Assembly: GCA_947479995.1 (NCBI GenBank)
Contig: CANKBT010000018.1
Span: forward strand, 1-17,564
Direction of reading: 5' to 3'
DNA from: Frankiaceae bacterium
GTDB lineage: Bacteria; Actinomycetota; Actinomycetes; Mycobacteriales; SCTD01
Length of the DNA stretch: 17,564 bases
Position numbers and translations under genes: made by a program. The notes beneath the pieces are model-generated. The model was not told the origin of the DNA and did not search any database. It worked only from the letters and a program-made list of their open reading frames with translations. Shown here piece after piece: positions 7,276 through 13,491 of this stretch. The stretch's first letter is position 1, and each line of letters opens with the position of its first letter.

Positions 7276-7638
7276 ATGGCAGGCCTCTTCGTGAAGAAGG
7301 GCGACACCGTCCAGGTCATCAGCGGCAAGGACAAGGGCGCCAAGGGCAAGGTCATCTCGACCGACGCCGCGCGCGAGCGCGTCCTCGTCGAGGGCGTCAA
7401 CCGCATCACCAAGCACACCAAGGTGACGTCCTCGGCCCGCGGCTCCCAGCAGGGCGGCCTGGTCGTGACCGAGGCGCCCATCCACGTCAGCAACGTGCAG
7501 CTGGTCGACCCCGAGGACGGCCGCCCCACCCGGGTCGGCCACCGCAAGGAGACGGTCACCAAGACCCGTCCCGACGGCAGCACCTACGAGGCGCAGCGCA
7601 ACGTGCGCATCTCGCGCCGCACCGGCAAGGACATCTGA
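7276..7638 (+). CDS. rplX: 50S ribosomal protein L24
   Basis: L24 initiates large-subunit assembly and lies near the exit tunnel. The KOW motif is seen at residues ~5-30 (VKKGDTVQVISGKDKGAKGKV), followed by VEGVNRITKHTK and the APIHVSNVQLVDPEDGRPTRVG block. The protein is 120 residues, somewhat longer than the usual ~103-108; the extra length lies in the C-terminal part after VGHRKE. The ATG is 2 nt after the rplN stop with GGAGGTG at 7261-7267. The stop overlaps rplE by one base (TGATG). Confidence 0.97.
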   Translation: MAGLFVKKGDTVQVISGKDKGAKGKVISTDAARERVLVEGVNRITKHTKVTSSARGSQQGGLVVTEAPIHVSNVQLVDPEDGRPTRVGHRKETVTKTRPDGSTYEAQRNVRISRRTGKDI

Positions 7639-8228
7639 TGACCGCACCCACCGACACCACGAGCACGGCGCCCGCGCCGCGCGAGCTCCCGCGCCTCAAG
7701 CAGCGCTACCGCGAGGAGATCAAGCCGGCGCTGACCGAGCAGTTCGCCTTCCCGAACCCGATGATGGTGCCGGCCGTGGTCAAGGTCGTCGTCAACATGG
7801 GCGTCGGCGAGGCCGCGCGCGACGCCAAGCTCATCGACGGCGCGCTGCGCGACCTCACGGCCATCACCGGCCAGAAGCCGCAGGTCCGCCGGGCGACCAA
7901 GTCCATCGCGCAGTTCAAGCTCCGCGAGGGCATGCCGATCGGCGCCAAGGTCACCCTGCGCGGCGACCGCATGTGGGAGTTCCTCGACCGCCTGGTGACG
8001 ACCGCGCTCCCGCGCATCCGCGACTTCCGCGGCCTGTCGCCCAAGCAGTTCGACGGCAACGGCAACTACACCTTCGGCCTCAACGAGCAGTCGATGTTCC
8101 ACGAGATCGACGTGGACCGCATCGACCGCCAGCGCGGCATGGACATCACGGTCGTCACCACGGCCGCCACGGACGACGAGGGCCGCGCGCTCCTGCGCGC
8201 CCTCGGCTTCCCCTTCAAGGAGCAGTAG
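7638..8228 (+). CDS. rplE: 50S ribosomal protein L5
   Basis: L5 binds 5S rRNA in the central protuberance and contacts P-site tRNA. The product has 196 residues, with about 17 extra at a Thr/Ala/Pro-rich N-terminus before PRLKQRYREEIKPALTEQF. Diagnostic segments are NPMMVPAVVKVVVNMGVGEA, ITGQKPQVRRATKSIAQFKLREGMPIGAKVTLRG and the FRGLSPKQFDGNGNYTFGLNEQ loop. The ATG shares one base with the rplX stop (TGATG) and has AAGGA (7627-7631) upstream. A later internal start would remove the N-terminal extension, but no better ribosome-binding site supports one. Confidence 0.97.
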   Translation: MTAPTDTTSTAPAPRELPRLKQRYREEIKPALTEQFAFPNPMMVPAVVKVVVNMGVGEAARDAKLIDGALRDLTAITGQKPQVRRATKSIAQFKLREGMPIGAKVTLRGDRMWEFLDRLVTTALPRIRDFRGLSPKQFDGNGNYTFGLNEQSMFHEIDVDRIDRQRGMDITVVTTAATDDEGRALLRALGFPFKEQ

Positions 8229-8230
8229 AG

Positions 8231-8416
8231 ATGGCGAAGAAGGCCCTGGTCGAGAAGGCCAAGCGCAAGCCGAAGTACGCCGTGCGCGGCTACACCCGGT
8301 GCAGCAAGTGCGGCCGCCCGCGCGCGGTGTTCCGCCACTTCGGGCTCTGCCGCATCTGCGTCCGCGAGATGGCGCACGCCGGCGAGCTGCCCGGCATCAC
8401 CAAGTCCTCCTGGTAA
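8231..8416 (+). CDS. rpsN: 30S ribosomal protein S14, zinc-binding short type (S14Z)
   Basis: S14 is in the small-subunit head next to S3 and S10. The 61-residue protein begins at ATG 8231, two bases after the rplE stop, with AAGGAG (8217-8222) upstream; longer in-frame starts lie within rplE and are spurious. Four cysteines, C24-x2-C27 and C40-x2-C43, form the zinc knuckle of the C+ form, in contrast to the ~100-residue zinc-free S14 that many actinobacteria keep elsewhere under Zur control. The C-terminus GELPGITKSSW is typical. It is one of only two genes here that end in TAA. Confidence 0.97.
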   Translation: MAKKALVEKAKRKPKYAVRGYTRCSKCGRPRAVFRHFGLCRICVREMAHAGELPGITKSSW

Positions 8417-8463
8417 CACCCACCCCTCTTCGTCCCAGGCCCTCGCGGGAACCGGGACGGGAA

Positions 8464-8477
8464 AGGCCTCAGGCCTC
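8464..8477 (+). repeat. Tandem AGGCCTC duplication before rpsH
   Basis: The 7-mer AGGCCTC occurs twice in tandem (8464-8470 and 8471-8477), 3 nt before the rpsH ATG. Each copy contains the palindrome AGGCCT. In mRNA, copy 1 could pair with copy 2 only with a strained one-base loop, so a slippage duplication is as likely as a functional site. Upstream, GTCCC (8432-8436) and GGGAC (8454-8458) can also pair, making a short, modest stem in the 64-nt rpsN-rpsH gap. Confidence 0.4.
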
Positions 8478-8480
8478 CGC

Positions 8481-8879
8481 ATGACCATGACAGACCCCAT
8501 CGCGGACATGCTCACGCGCGTCCGCAACGCCAACCAGGCGTACCACGACAGCGTCCGCATGCCGTCGAGCAAGATCAAGACCCACATCGCCGAGATCCTC
8601 CAGCAGGAGGGCTACATCGGCGGCTGGGCCGTCGAGGACGGCGAGAAGGGCAAGGTCCTCGCCATCGACCTCAAGTACGGCCCCAACCGGGAGCGCTCGA
8701 TCGCGGGCGTGCGGCGGGTCTCCAAGCCCGGCCTGCGCGTCTACGCCAAGGCCGGCAGCCTGCCGCGCGTGCTCGGCGGCCTCGGCGTGGCGATCATCTC
8801 CACGTCGTCGGGCCTGCTGACCGACCGCCAGGCCAACCAGAAGGGCGTGGGTGGGGAAGTCCTCGCCTACGTCTACTAG
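8481..8879 (+). CDS. rpsH: 30S ribosomal protein S8
   Basis: S8 is a primary 16S rRNA-binding protein and the spc-operon repressor in E. coli. The 132-residue product starts MTMTDPIADMLTRVRNANQAYHD, the usual actinobacterial form, which supports ATG 8481 over ATG 8487. Conserved segments are MPSSKIKTHIAEILQQEGYI and the C-terminal GVGGEVLAYVY, with the rRNA-binding STSSGLLTDRQA near residues 114-125. The ribosome-binding site is unclear: GGGAAAGG lies near 8459-8466, 14 nt or more upstream. The 64-nt gap before it is one of the larger gaps within the spc block. Confidence 0.97.
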   Translation: MTMTDPIADMLTRVRNANQAYHDSVRMPSSKIKTHIAEILQQEGYIGGWAVEDGEKGKVLAIDLKYGPNRERSIAGVRRVSKPGLRVYAKAGSLPRVLGGLGVAIISTSSGLLTDRQANQKGVGGEVLAYVY

Positions 8880-8900
8880 TCGGACGAGGAGGACGCACGC

Positions 8901-9440
8901 ATGTCCCGCATCGGACGCCTGCCCATCCCGGTCCCGTCCGGCGTCGAGGTCACCCTCGACGGCCAGCACGTGACCGTGAAGGGCCCCAAGGGCACCCTGA
9001 CGCACGTCGTCGCCGAGCCGATCACGCTGGAGAAGGCCGAGGACGGCACCCTGCTCGTCGGCCGCCCCGACGACCAGCGCGAGAGCCGCAGCCTGCACGG
9101 CCTGACCCGCTCGCTCGTGGCCAACATGGTCACCGGCGTGACCGACGGCTACACCAAGGCCATGGAGATCCGCGGCGTCGGCTACCGCGTCGCCGCCAAG
9201 GGCTCGGACCTCGAGTTCGCCCTCGGCTACAGCCACCCGGTGCCCGTCGCGGCGCCGGACGGCATCACCTTCGCGGTGGCCAGCCCGACCCGCTTCACGG
9301 TCTCCGGGATCGACAAGCAGAAGGTCGGCGAGGTCGCCGCCAACATCCGCAAGCTCCGCAAGCCCGACCCGTACAAGGGCAAGGGCGTCCGCTACGAGGG
9401 CGAGCACATCAAGCTCAAGGTCGGGAAGACGGGTAAGTAG
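8901..9440 (+). CDS. rplF: 50S ribosomal protein L6
   Basis: L6 is a two-domain protein near the factor-binding site. The 179 residues match the family length. Visible hallmarks are MSRIGRLPIPVPSGVEVTLDG and VTVKGPKGTL at the N-terminus, GYTKAMEIRGVGYRVAAKG in the middle, and the highly conserved C-terminal RKPDPYKGKGVRYEGEHIKLKVGKTGK. The ATG has a clean AGGAGG at 8887-8892 with an 8-nt spacer. The gap to rpsH is 21 nt; rplR follows after 2 nt. Confidence 0.98.
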   Translation: MSRIGRLPIPVPSGVEVTLDGQHVTVKGPKGTLTHVVAEPITLEKAEDGTLLVGRPDDQRESRSLHGLTRSLVANMVTGVTDGYTKAMEIRGVGYRVAAKGSDLEFALGYSHPVPVAAPDGITFAVASPTRFTVSGIDKQKVGEVAANIRKLRKPDPYKGKGVRYEGEHIKLKVGKTGK

Positions 9441-9442
9441 AC

Positions 9443-9808
9443 ATGCCGAACATCTCCGCCACCAGGCGCCTGGGCAAGGCACGTCGCCACTTCCGCGTGC
9501 GCAAGCGCGTCTCGGGGACCCCGGCGCGCCCGCGCCTGGTCGTCACCCGGTCCGCCCGCCACATCACCGCCCAGGTCGTCGACGACCTGGCCGGCCACAC
9601 CATCGCGAGCGCCTCGACCCTCGAGGCCGAGCTCCGCGCCTCCACGGGTGACAAGAGCGCCCGCGCCCGCCAGGTCGGTGCGCTCGTCGCGGCCCGTGCC
9701 AAGGAGAAGGGCGTCGGCGCGGTGGTCTTCGACCGCGGCGGCAACGCCTACCACGGCCGGATCGCCGCGCTCGCCGACGGCGCCCGCGAGAGCGGGCTGG
9801 AGTTCTGA
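9443..9808 (+). CDS. rplR: 50S ribosomal protein L18
   Basis: L18 binds 5S rRNA together with L5 in the central protuberance. The 121-residue product shows RRHFRVRKRVSGTPARPRLVVTRSARHITAQVVDD and the C-terminal FDRGGNAYHGRIAALADGARESGLEF, both characteristic. The ATG lies 2 nt after the rplF stop with only a weak purine run upstream (GGGAAG, 9423-9428), consistent with coupled translation. The stop forms TGATG with the start of a 17-codon mini-ORF that leads exactly to rpsE. Confidence 0.97.
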   Translation: MPNISATRRLGKARRHFRVRKRVSGTPARPRLVVTRSARHITAQVVDDLAGHTIASASTLEAELRASTGDKSARARQVGALVAARAKEKGVGAVVFDRGGNAYHGRIAALADGARESGLEF

Positions 9809-9861
9809 TGCCGACCACTGCCCGCACCACCCCCGGAACCACGATCGTGAGGAACGCCTGA
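9808..9861 (+). CDS. Bridging mini-ORF between rplR and rpsE (17 residues, hypothetical)
   Basis: The frame MPTTARTTPGTTIVRNA begins at an ATG that overlaps the rplR stop by one base (TGATG) and ends in a TGA that overlaps the rpsE ATG by one base (TGATG). It therefore fills the whole 52-nt gap. The rpsE Shine-Dalgarno (AGGA, 9850-9853) lies within it. I infer that a ribosome finishing rplR could restart here and again at rpsE. Equivalent mini-ORFs lie between secY and adk and between rpsM and rpsK. The peptide itself resembles nothing I know, and the act of translation may matter more than the product. It may alternatively be a chance frame. Confidence 0.45.
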   Translation: MPTTARTTPGTTIVRNA

Positions 9862-10502
9862 TGCCCGGACAGCAGCGACGAGGCGGGACCGGCCAGGCCG
9901 GCTCCGGCCCGGCCGGCGGTCGGGACGGCGGCCGCGGCGGCCGCGGCGGCGCCGAGAAGAGCAACCACATCGAGCGGGTCGTCGCGATCAACCGCGTCGC
10001 CAAGGTCGTCAAGGGCGGCCGGCGCTTCAGCTTCACCGCGCTCGTCGTCGTCGGCGACGGCGACGGCCAGGTCGGCGTGGGCTACGGCAAGGCCAAGGAG
10101 GTGCCCGCGGCGATCGCCAAGGGCGTCGAGGAGGCCAAGAAGCACTTCTTCCGCGTGCCGCGCATCGCCTCGACCATCCCGCACCCGATCCAGGGCGAGG
10201 CCGCGGCCGGCGTCGTGCTCCTCAAGCCGGCCAGCCCGGGTACCGGCGTCATCGCCGGCGGCCCGGTGCGCGCCGTGCTCGAGTGCGCCGGCATCCACGA
10301 CGTGCTGAGCAAGTCGCTCGGCTCGTCCAACCCGATCAACATCGTCCACGCGACCGTGGCGGCCCTGCAGGGCCTCGTGCGCCCCGAGGAGGTCGCGGCC
10401 CGCCGCGGCCTGCCCGTCGAGGACGTCGCCCCGGCCGCCATGCTGCGCGCCCGCGCCGCTGCCGCTGCAGCGCCGCCGGCCGTGCCGACCGCGGGGAGCT
10501 GA
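9861..10502 (+). CDS. rpsE: 30S ribosomal protein S5 with Gly/Arg-rich N-terminus
   Basis: S5 works at the mRNA entry site and in decoding fidelity; streptomycin- and spectinomycin-related mutations map to it in other bacteria. The ATG at 9861 yields 213 residues. The first ~34 are low-complexity with RGG-like repeats (GGRDGGRGGRGG, residues 19-30), a pattern known for actinobacterial S5. The double-stranded-RNA-binding-like domain starts at HIERVVAINRVAKVVKGGRRFSF (36-58), followed by GYGKAKEVPAAIAKGVEEAKK and the C-terminal domain with GSSNPINIVHATVAAL. A long Ala-rich tail (residues ~191-213) ends the protein. Frames extending upstream are shadows of rplR. AGGA at 9850-9853 is the ribosome-binding site. 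Confidence 0.97.
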   Translation: MPGQQRRGGTGQAGSGPAGGRDGGRGGRGGAEKSNHIERVVAINRVAKVVKGGRRFSFTALVVVGDGDGQVGVGYGKAKEVPAAIAKGVEEAKKHFFRVPRIASTIPHPIQGEAAAGVVLLKPASPGTGVIAGGPVRAVLECAGIHDVLSKSLGSSNPINIVHATVAALQGLVRPEEVAARRGLPVEDVAPAAMLRARAAAAAAPPAVPTAGS

Positions 10503-10504
10503 CC

Positions 10505-10687
10505 ATGGCCCGTCTGAAGGTCACCCAGGTCAAGTCCGGGATCGGCGGCAAGCAGAACCAGCGCGACACGCTGCGCTCGCTCGGCCTCAAGCGCATCTCG
10601 GACACCGTCATCAAGGAGGACCGCCCCGAGATCCGCGGGATGGTCAACACCGTCACGCACCTCGTGACGGTCGAGGAGGTCGAGTAA
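10505..10687 (+). CDS. rpmD: 50S ribosomal protein L30
   Basis: L30 is a small peripheral large-subunit protein. The 60-residue product starts MARLKVTQVKSGIGGKQNQRDTLRSLGL and continues KRISDTVIKEDRPEIRGMVNTVTHLVTVEE, matching the whole family. The ATG is 2 nt after the rpsE stop with GGGGAG at 10493-10498 (6-nt spacer). The longer open frame upstream is a shadow of rpsE. It ends in TAA, and its last codons contain the rplO Shine-Dalgarno AGGAGGT (10674-10680). Confidence 0.97.
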   Translation: MARLKVTQVKSGIGGKQNQRDTLRSLGLKRISDTVIKEDRPEIRGMVNTVTHLVTVEEVE

Positions 10688-10690
10688 GCC

Positions 10691-11173
10691 ATGGCGAGCG
10701 ACAGCCCCAAGCCCACCAGCGGGCCCGGCACGAGCGCGCTGAAGGTCCACCACCTGCGCCCCGCGCCCGGTGCGAAGACCGCGAAGACCCGCGTCGGCCG
10801 CGGTGAGGCCAGCAAGGGCAAGACCGCCGGTCGCGGCACCAAGGGCACCAAGGCCCGCTACCAGGTGCCGGCCGCCTTCGAGGGCGGGCAGATGCCGCTG
10901 CACATGCGGCTGCCCAAGCTCAAGGGCTTCACCAACCGGTTCCGCACCGAGTACCAGGTCGTCAACCTCGACCGCATCTCGGCGCTGTTCCCCGAGGGCG
11001 GCGCGATCGGCGTCGACGACCTCGTCGCCCGCGGCGCCGTCCGCGACGACAGCCTCGTCAAGGTCCTCGGCGACGGCGAGCTGACCGTCGCCGCGCAGAT
11101 CACGGCGCACCGCTTCTCCGCCAGCGCCAAGGAGAAGATCGCGGCCGCCGGCGGCAGCGCCACCGAGCTGTAG
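10691..11173 (+). CDS. rplO: 50S ribosomal protein L15
   Basis: L15 is a late-assembly large-subunit protein close to 5S rRNA. The 160-residue product shows the long Gly/Lys/Arg N-terminal region (LKVHHLRPAPGAKTAKTRVGRGEASKGKTAGRGTKG over residues ~18-53), FEGGQMPLHMRLPKLKGFTN near residues 63-82, and the C-terminal domain ending AAAGGSATEL. ATG 10691 follows the rpmD stop by 3 nt, with AGGAGGT at 10674-10680. It is the last gene of the spc ribosomal protein block; a 325-nt gap with a hairpin follows. Confidence 0.97.
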   Translation: MASDSPKPTSGPGTSALKVHHLRPAPGAKTAKTRVGRGEASKGKTAGRGTKGTKARYQVPAAFEGGQMPLHMRLPKLKGFTNRFRTEYQVVNLDRISALFPEGGAIGVDDLVARGAVRDDSLVKVLGDGELTVAAQITAHRFSASAKEKIAAAGGSATEL

Positions 11174-11217
11174 CCGCACCGCGCACGCACCGCACGCGCA
11201 CCGCCGCACGACCGCCC

Positions 11218-11250
11218 CGGACCCGTCGCCCCCCTCGGGCGGCGGGTCCG
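11218..11250 (+). terminator. Hairpin downstream of rplO
   Basis: A 14-bp stem pairs 11218-11231 with 11237-11250, including one T-G pair, with the 5-nt loop CCCTC (11232-11236). It starts 44 nt after the rplO stop. There is no T-tract. Together with the downstream promoter candidate, it suggests that secY-adk-map is at least partly a separate transcription unit. Confidence 0.6.
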
Positions 11251-11321
11251 CGGCGTCCCGCTCCCCGCCCGTCGACCGTGCTCGCGCCGCAGTTCCGCGG
11301 CCCGGGGGCGTGCGACCTCCC

Positions 11322-11330
11322 TGTTACAGT
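11322..11330 (+). promoter_or_regulatory. Candidate extended -10 promoter for secY-adk-map
   Basis: TGTTACAGT combines a TGn extension with a TAnnnT hexamer (TACAGT, 11325-11330), the usual form of actinobacterial housekeeping -10 elements. It stands out because it is one of very few A/T-containing runs in the gap. No acceptable -35 hexamer lies 16-19 nt upstream, so it would have to rely on the extended -10. The start point would be near 11337, leaving a leader of ~160 nt. Confidence 0.4.
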
Positions 11331-11498
11331 CTGGCGCGGTCTGCCGGACCGGGACCTCCGCGCCCGGTGCGCGCCGCGCCCCGGCTCGGAGCAGGCCGCT
11401 CGACGCGCACCACCCCGCCCGCCCCAGCCCGTGCCCCGCCCCCCGGGGGACGACGACGACCCGCCCCCGGCCCCGGGCGCGGACCGCCAGGAGGAACC

Positions 11499-12791
11499 GT
11501 GCTCACCGCCTTCGGCCGGGCGTTCAAGACGCCCGACCTGCGCAGGAAGCTGCTGTTCACCCTCGGCATCATCGCGCTGTACCGGCTCGGCTCGGTCGTG
11601 CCCGGCCCGGGCGTCAGCTTCGTCGCGATCGACCGCTGCCTCACGCAGGTCGAGGACGAGAGCGTCTACGGGCTCATCAACCTGTTCAGCGGCGGCGCGC
11701 TGCTGCAGCTGAGCATCTTCGCGCTGGGGATCATGCCGTACATCACGGCGTCGATCATCATCCAGCTGCTCGTCGTGGTCATCCCGCGGCTCGAGACCCT
11801 CAAGAAGGAGGGCCAGAGCGGCCAGGCGAAGCTCACGCAGTACACCCGCTACCTGACGATCGCGCTCGCGGTGCTGCAGTCCACCGGCATCATCGCGCTG
11901 GCCCGCTCGCAGCGGCTGTTCCCGAGCTGCACCGAGGCGATCATCCCGGACGACAGCCTGTTCCGGATCCTCATCCTCGTGCTCACCATGACCGCCGGCA
12001 CCGCCGTCGTCATGTGGCTGGGCGAGCTGGTGACCGACCGCGGCGTCGGCAACGGCATGTCGGTGCTGATCTTCACGAGCATCATCAGCTCGGTGCCGAG
12101 CCAGGGCTCGTCGATCCTGCAGCAGGACAACGGCGGCTTCGTGCTCGCCGCGGTGGCCGTGCTCATCCTCGTGGTCATCGTGCTGGTGGTCTACGTCGAG
12201 CAGGCGCAGCGCCGCATCCCCGTGCAGTACGCCAAGCGCCAGATCGGCCGCCGCATGTACGGCGGCACGTCGACCTACATCCCGCTCAAGGTCAACCAGG
12301 CCGGCGTCATCCCGGTGATCTTCGCCAGCTCGCTGCTGTACCTGCCGCAGCTGCTCACCAACGTCTGGAACAACGAGACGTTCGTGCGCTACGTCAACCA
12401 GTACTTCATGAGCGACGACCCGGCCTACCTGCTCGTCTACTTCGGCCTGGTCATCTTCTTCACGTACTTCTACGTCGCGATCACGTTCAACCCGGTCGAG
12501 GTCAGCGACAACATGAAGAAGTACGGCGGCTTCGTGCCCGGCATCCGCCCGGGCCGCGCCACCGCCGAGTACCTCGACTACATCCTCAGCCGCATCACGG
12601 CCTTCGGCGCGCTCTACCTCGGCGCGGTCGCCGTGCTGCCGTACCTGCTGTTCAGCTTCAGCTCCGACGCGGCGCAGCAGACGCCGTTCGGCGGCACCGC
12701 GATCCTCATCATCGTCGGCGTCGGCCTCGAGACGGTGAAGCAGGTCGAGAGCCAGCTCATGCTCCGCAACTACGAAGGCTTCCTCCGCTAG
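11499..12791 (+). CDS. secY: Protein translocase channel subunit SecY
   Basis: SecY forms the membrane channel for protein export with SecE and SecG and receives substrates from SecA or the ribosome. GTG 11499 with AGGAGG at 11489-11494 gives 430 residues, the family length, beginning LTAFGRAFKTPDLRRKLLFTLGIIALYRLGSVVPGPG. Ten membrane segments can be placed by hydrophobicity, among them residues ~17-35, 68-92, 118-136, 155-175, 185-200, 213-235, 268-286, 309-331, 366-388 and 399-412. WLGELVTDRGVGNGMSVLIF (173-192) and the cytosolic loop with QAQRRIPVQYAKRQIGRRMYGGTSTYIPLKVNQAGVIPVIF are classic signatures. YGGFVPGIRPGRATAEYLDYILSRIT is the loop before TM9. The stop forms TAGTG with a mini-ORF leading to adk. 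Confidence 0.98.
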   Translation: MLTAFGRAFKTPDLRRKLLFTLGIIALYRLGSVVPGPGVSFVAIDRCLTQVEDESVYGLINLFSGGALLQLSIFALGIMPYITASIIIQLLVVVIPRLETLKKEGQSGQAKLTQYTRYLTIALAVLQSTGIIALARSQRLFPSCTEAIIPDDSLFRILILVLTMTAGTAVVMWLGELVTDRGVGNGMSVLIFTSIISSVPSQGSSILQQDNGGFVLAAVAVLILVVIVLVVYVEQAQRRIPVQYAKRQIGRRMYGGTSTYIPLKVNQAGVIPVIFASSLLYLPQLLTNVWNNETFVRYVNQYFMSDDPAYLLVYFGLVIFFTYFYVAITFNPVEVSDNMKKYGGFVPGIRPGRATAEYLDYILSRITAFGALYLGAVAVLPYLLFSFSSDAAQQTPFGGTAILIIVGVGLETVKQVESQLMLRNYEGFLR

Positions 12792-12835
12792 TGGGCCGCG
12801 CGGTGCGCGTGCACCCGGCCCGGCGGGCCGGCTAG
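12791..12835 (+). CDS. Bridging mini-ORF between secY and adk (14 residues, hypothetical)
   Basis: A GTG sharing one base with the secY stop (TAGTG) opens a 14-residue frame, VGRAVRVHPARRAG, whose TAG shares one base with the adk GTG (TAGTG). It spans the whole 43-nt gap. Unlike the two similar mini-ORFs, it contains no Shine-Dalgarno for the next gene but a 7-bp hairpin (12815-12831) instead, so a ribosome moving through it would open the adk start. I infer translational coupling. The codons are ordinary for this genome, and nothing proves that the peptide is made. Confidence 0.45.
   Translation: MGRAVRVHPARRAG
12815..12831 (+). promoter_or_regulatory. GC hairpin directly before the adk start
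   Basis: CCGGCCC (12815-12821) pairs perfectly with GGGCCGG (12825-12831) around the loop GGC. The stem ends 3 nt before the adk GTG and lies where a Shine-Dalgarno would be expected; none is visible. The stem should block independent initiation at adk unless it is melted by a ribosome arriving through the mini-ORF 12791-12835. Confidence 0.5.
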
Positions 12836-13491
12836 TGCGCCTCGTCCTGGTCGGTCCGCCGGGCGCGGGCAAGGGGACCCAGGCCCAGTTCATCGCCGAG
12901 CACGTCGGCGTCCCGAAGATCTCGACCGGCGACATCTTCCGGGCGAACGTCAGCGAGGGCACCGAGCTCGGCACGCTGGCCAAGCAGTACATGGACCGCG
13001 GCGCCCTGGTGCCCGACGACGTGACCATCGAGATGGTCAAGGCGCGGCTGGCCGAGCCGGACGTCGAGCCGGGCTTCCTGCTCGACGGCTTCCCCCGCAC
13101 CGTCCCGCAGGCCGAGGTGCTCGAGGACCACCTGCGCGAGCTCGGCACCAAGCTCGACGTCGTGCTCGAGCTGGTCGTCGACGACGACGAGGTCATCCGC
13201 CGGCTGTCGGGCCGGCGCACCTGCCGCACCTGCAACCGCATCTGGCACGTCGACTTCGACCCGCCCGCGGTCGAGGGCGTGTGCGACCTCGACGGCGGCG
13301 AGCTCTACCAGCGCGACGACGACAAGGCCGAGACCGTGGCCGAGCGGCTGCGGGTCTACGCCGCCGAGACCGCGCCGCTCGTCGCGCACTACGCCGGTCG
13401 CGGCGTGCTGGTCGGCATCGACGCGATGGGCCCGGTCGACGACGTCACGCAGCGCGCGGTCGACGCGCTGCGCCCGTTCCAGGACCGCTAG
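12835..13491 (+). CDS. adk: Adenylate kinase, long form with zinc-type LID
   Basis: Adenylate kinase converts ATP and AMP into two ADP in the cytoplasm. The 218-residue product has the P-loop GPPGAGKGT (residues 7-15), the AMP-site DGFPRT (84-89), and a full LID domain with C130-x2-C133, C150 and D153 (GRRTCRTCNRIWHV ... GVCDLDGGELYQRDDD). These four positions coincide with the C130/C133/C150/D153 zinc site of the Bacillus subtilis enzyme, so a structural zinc is likely. Mycobacterial Adk, in contrast, is short (~181 residues) and lacks this LID. The GTG start is supported by the N-terminus RLVLVGPPG and by the TAGTG junction; no ribosome-binding site is visible. The stop overlaps the map start by one base (TAGTG). 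Confidence 0.97.
   Translation: MRLVLVGPPGAGKGTQAQFIAEHVGVPKISTGDIFRANVSEGTELGTLAKQYMDRGALVPDDVTIEMVKARLAEPDVEPGFLLDGFPRTVPQAEVLEDHLRELGTKLDVVLELVVDDDEVIRRLSGRRTCRTCNRIWHVDFDPPAVEGVCDLDGGELYQRDDDKAETVAERLRVYAAETAPLVAHYAGRGVLVGIDAMGPVDDVTQRAVDALRPFQDR

Larger units (their letters stand above)
11174..11498 (+). other. Non-coding gap between rplO and secY
   Basis: This 325-nt stretch is the longest gene-free part of the window. It holds, in order, a C/A-rich segment with repeated GCAC units (11174-11217), a strong hairpin (11218-11250), a candidate extended -10 promoter (11322-11330), and a GC-rich leader of ~160 nt ending in the secY ribosome-binding site AGGAGG at 11489-11494. The secY frame stays open back to 11310, but the residues there are Pro/Arg/Gly-rich codon shadow and no family homology extends into them. 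I see no RNA gene or riboswitch that I recognise. Confidence 0.7.

Noticed and set aside
11310..11498. Longer N-terminus for SecY
   Set aside because: Low-complexity Pro/Arg/Gly residues, no homology, and an excellent AGGAGG sits right before GTG 11499.
11100..13241. A 713-codon open frame on the minus strand across rplO, secY and adk
   Set aside because: It lies opposite three certain genes, is rich in Asp, Arg, Ala and Glu in the manner of a high-GC shadow frame, and matches no family.
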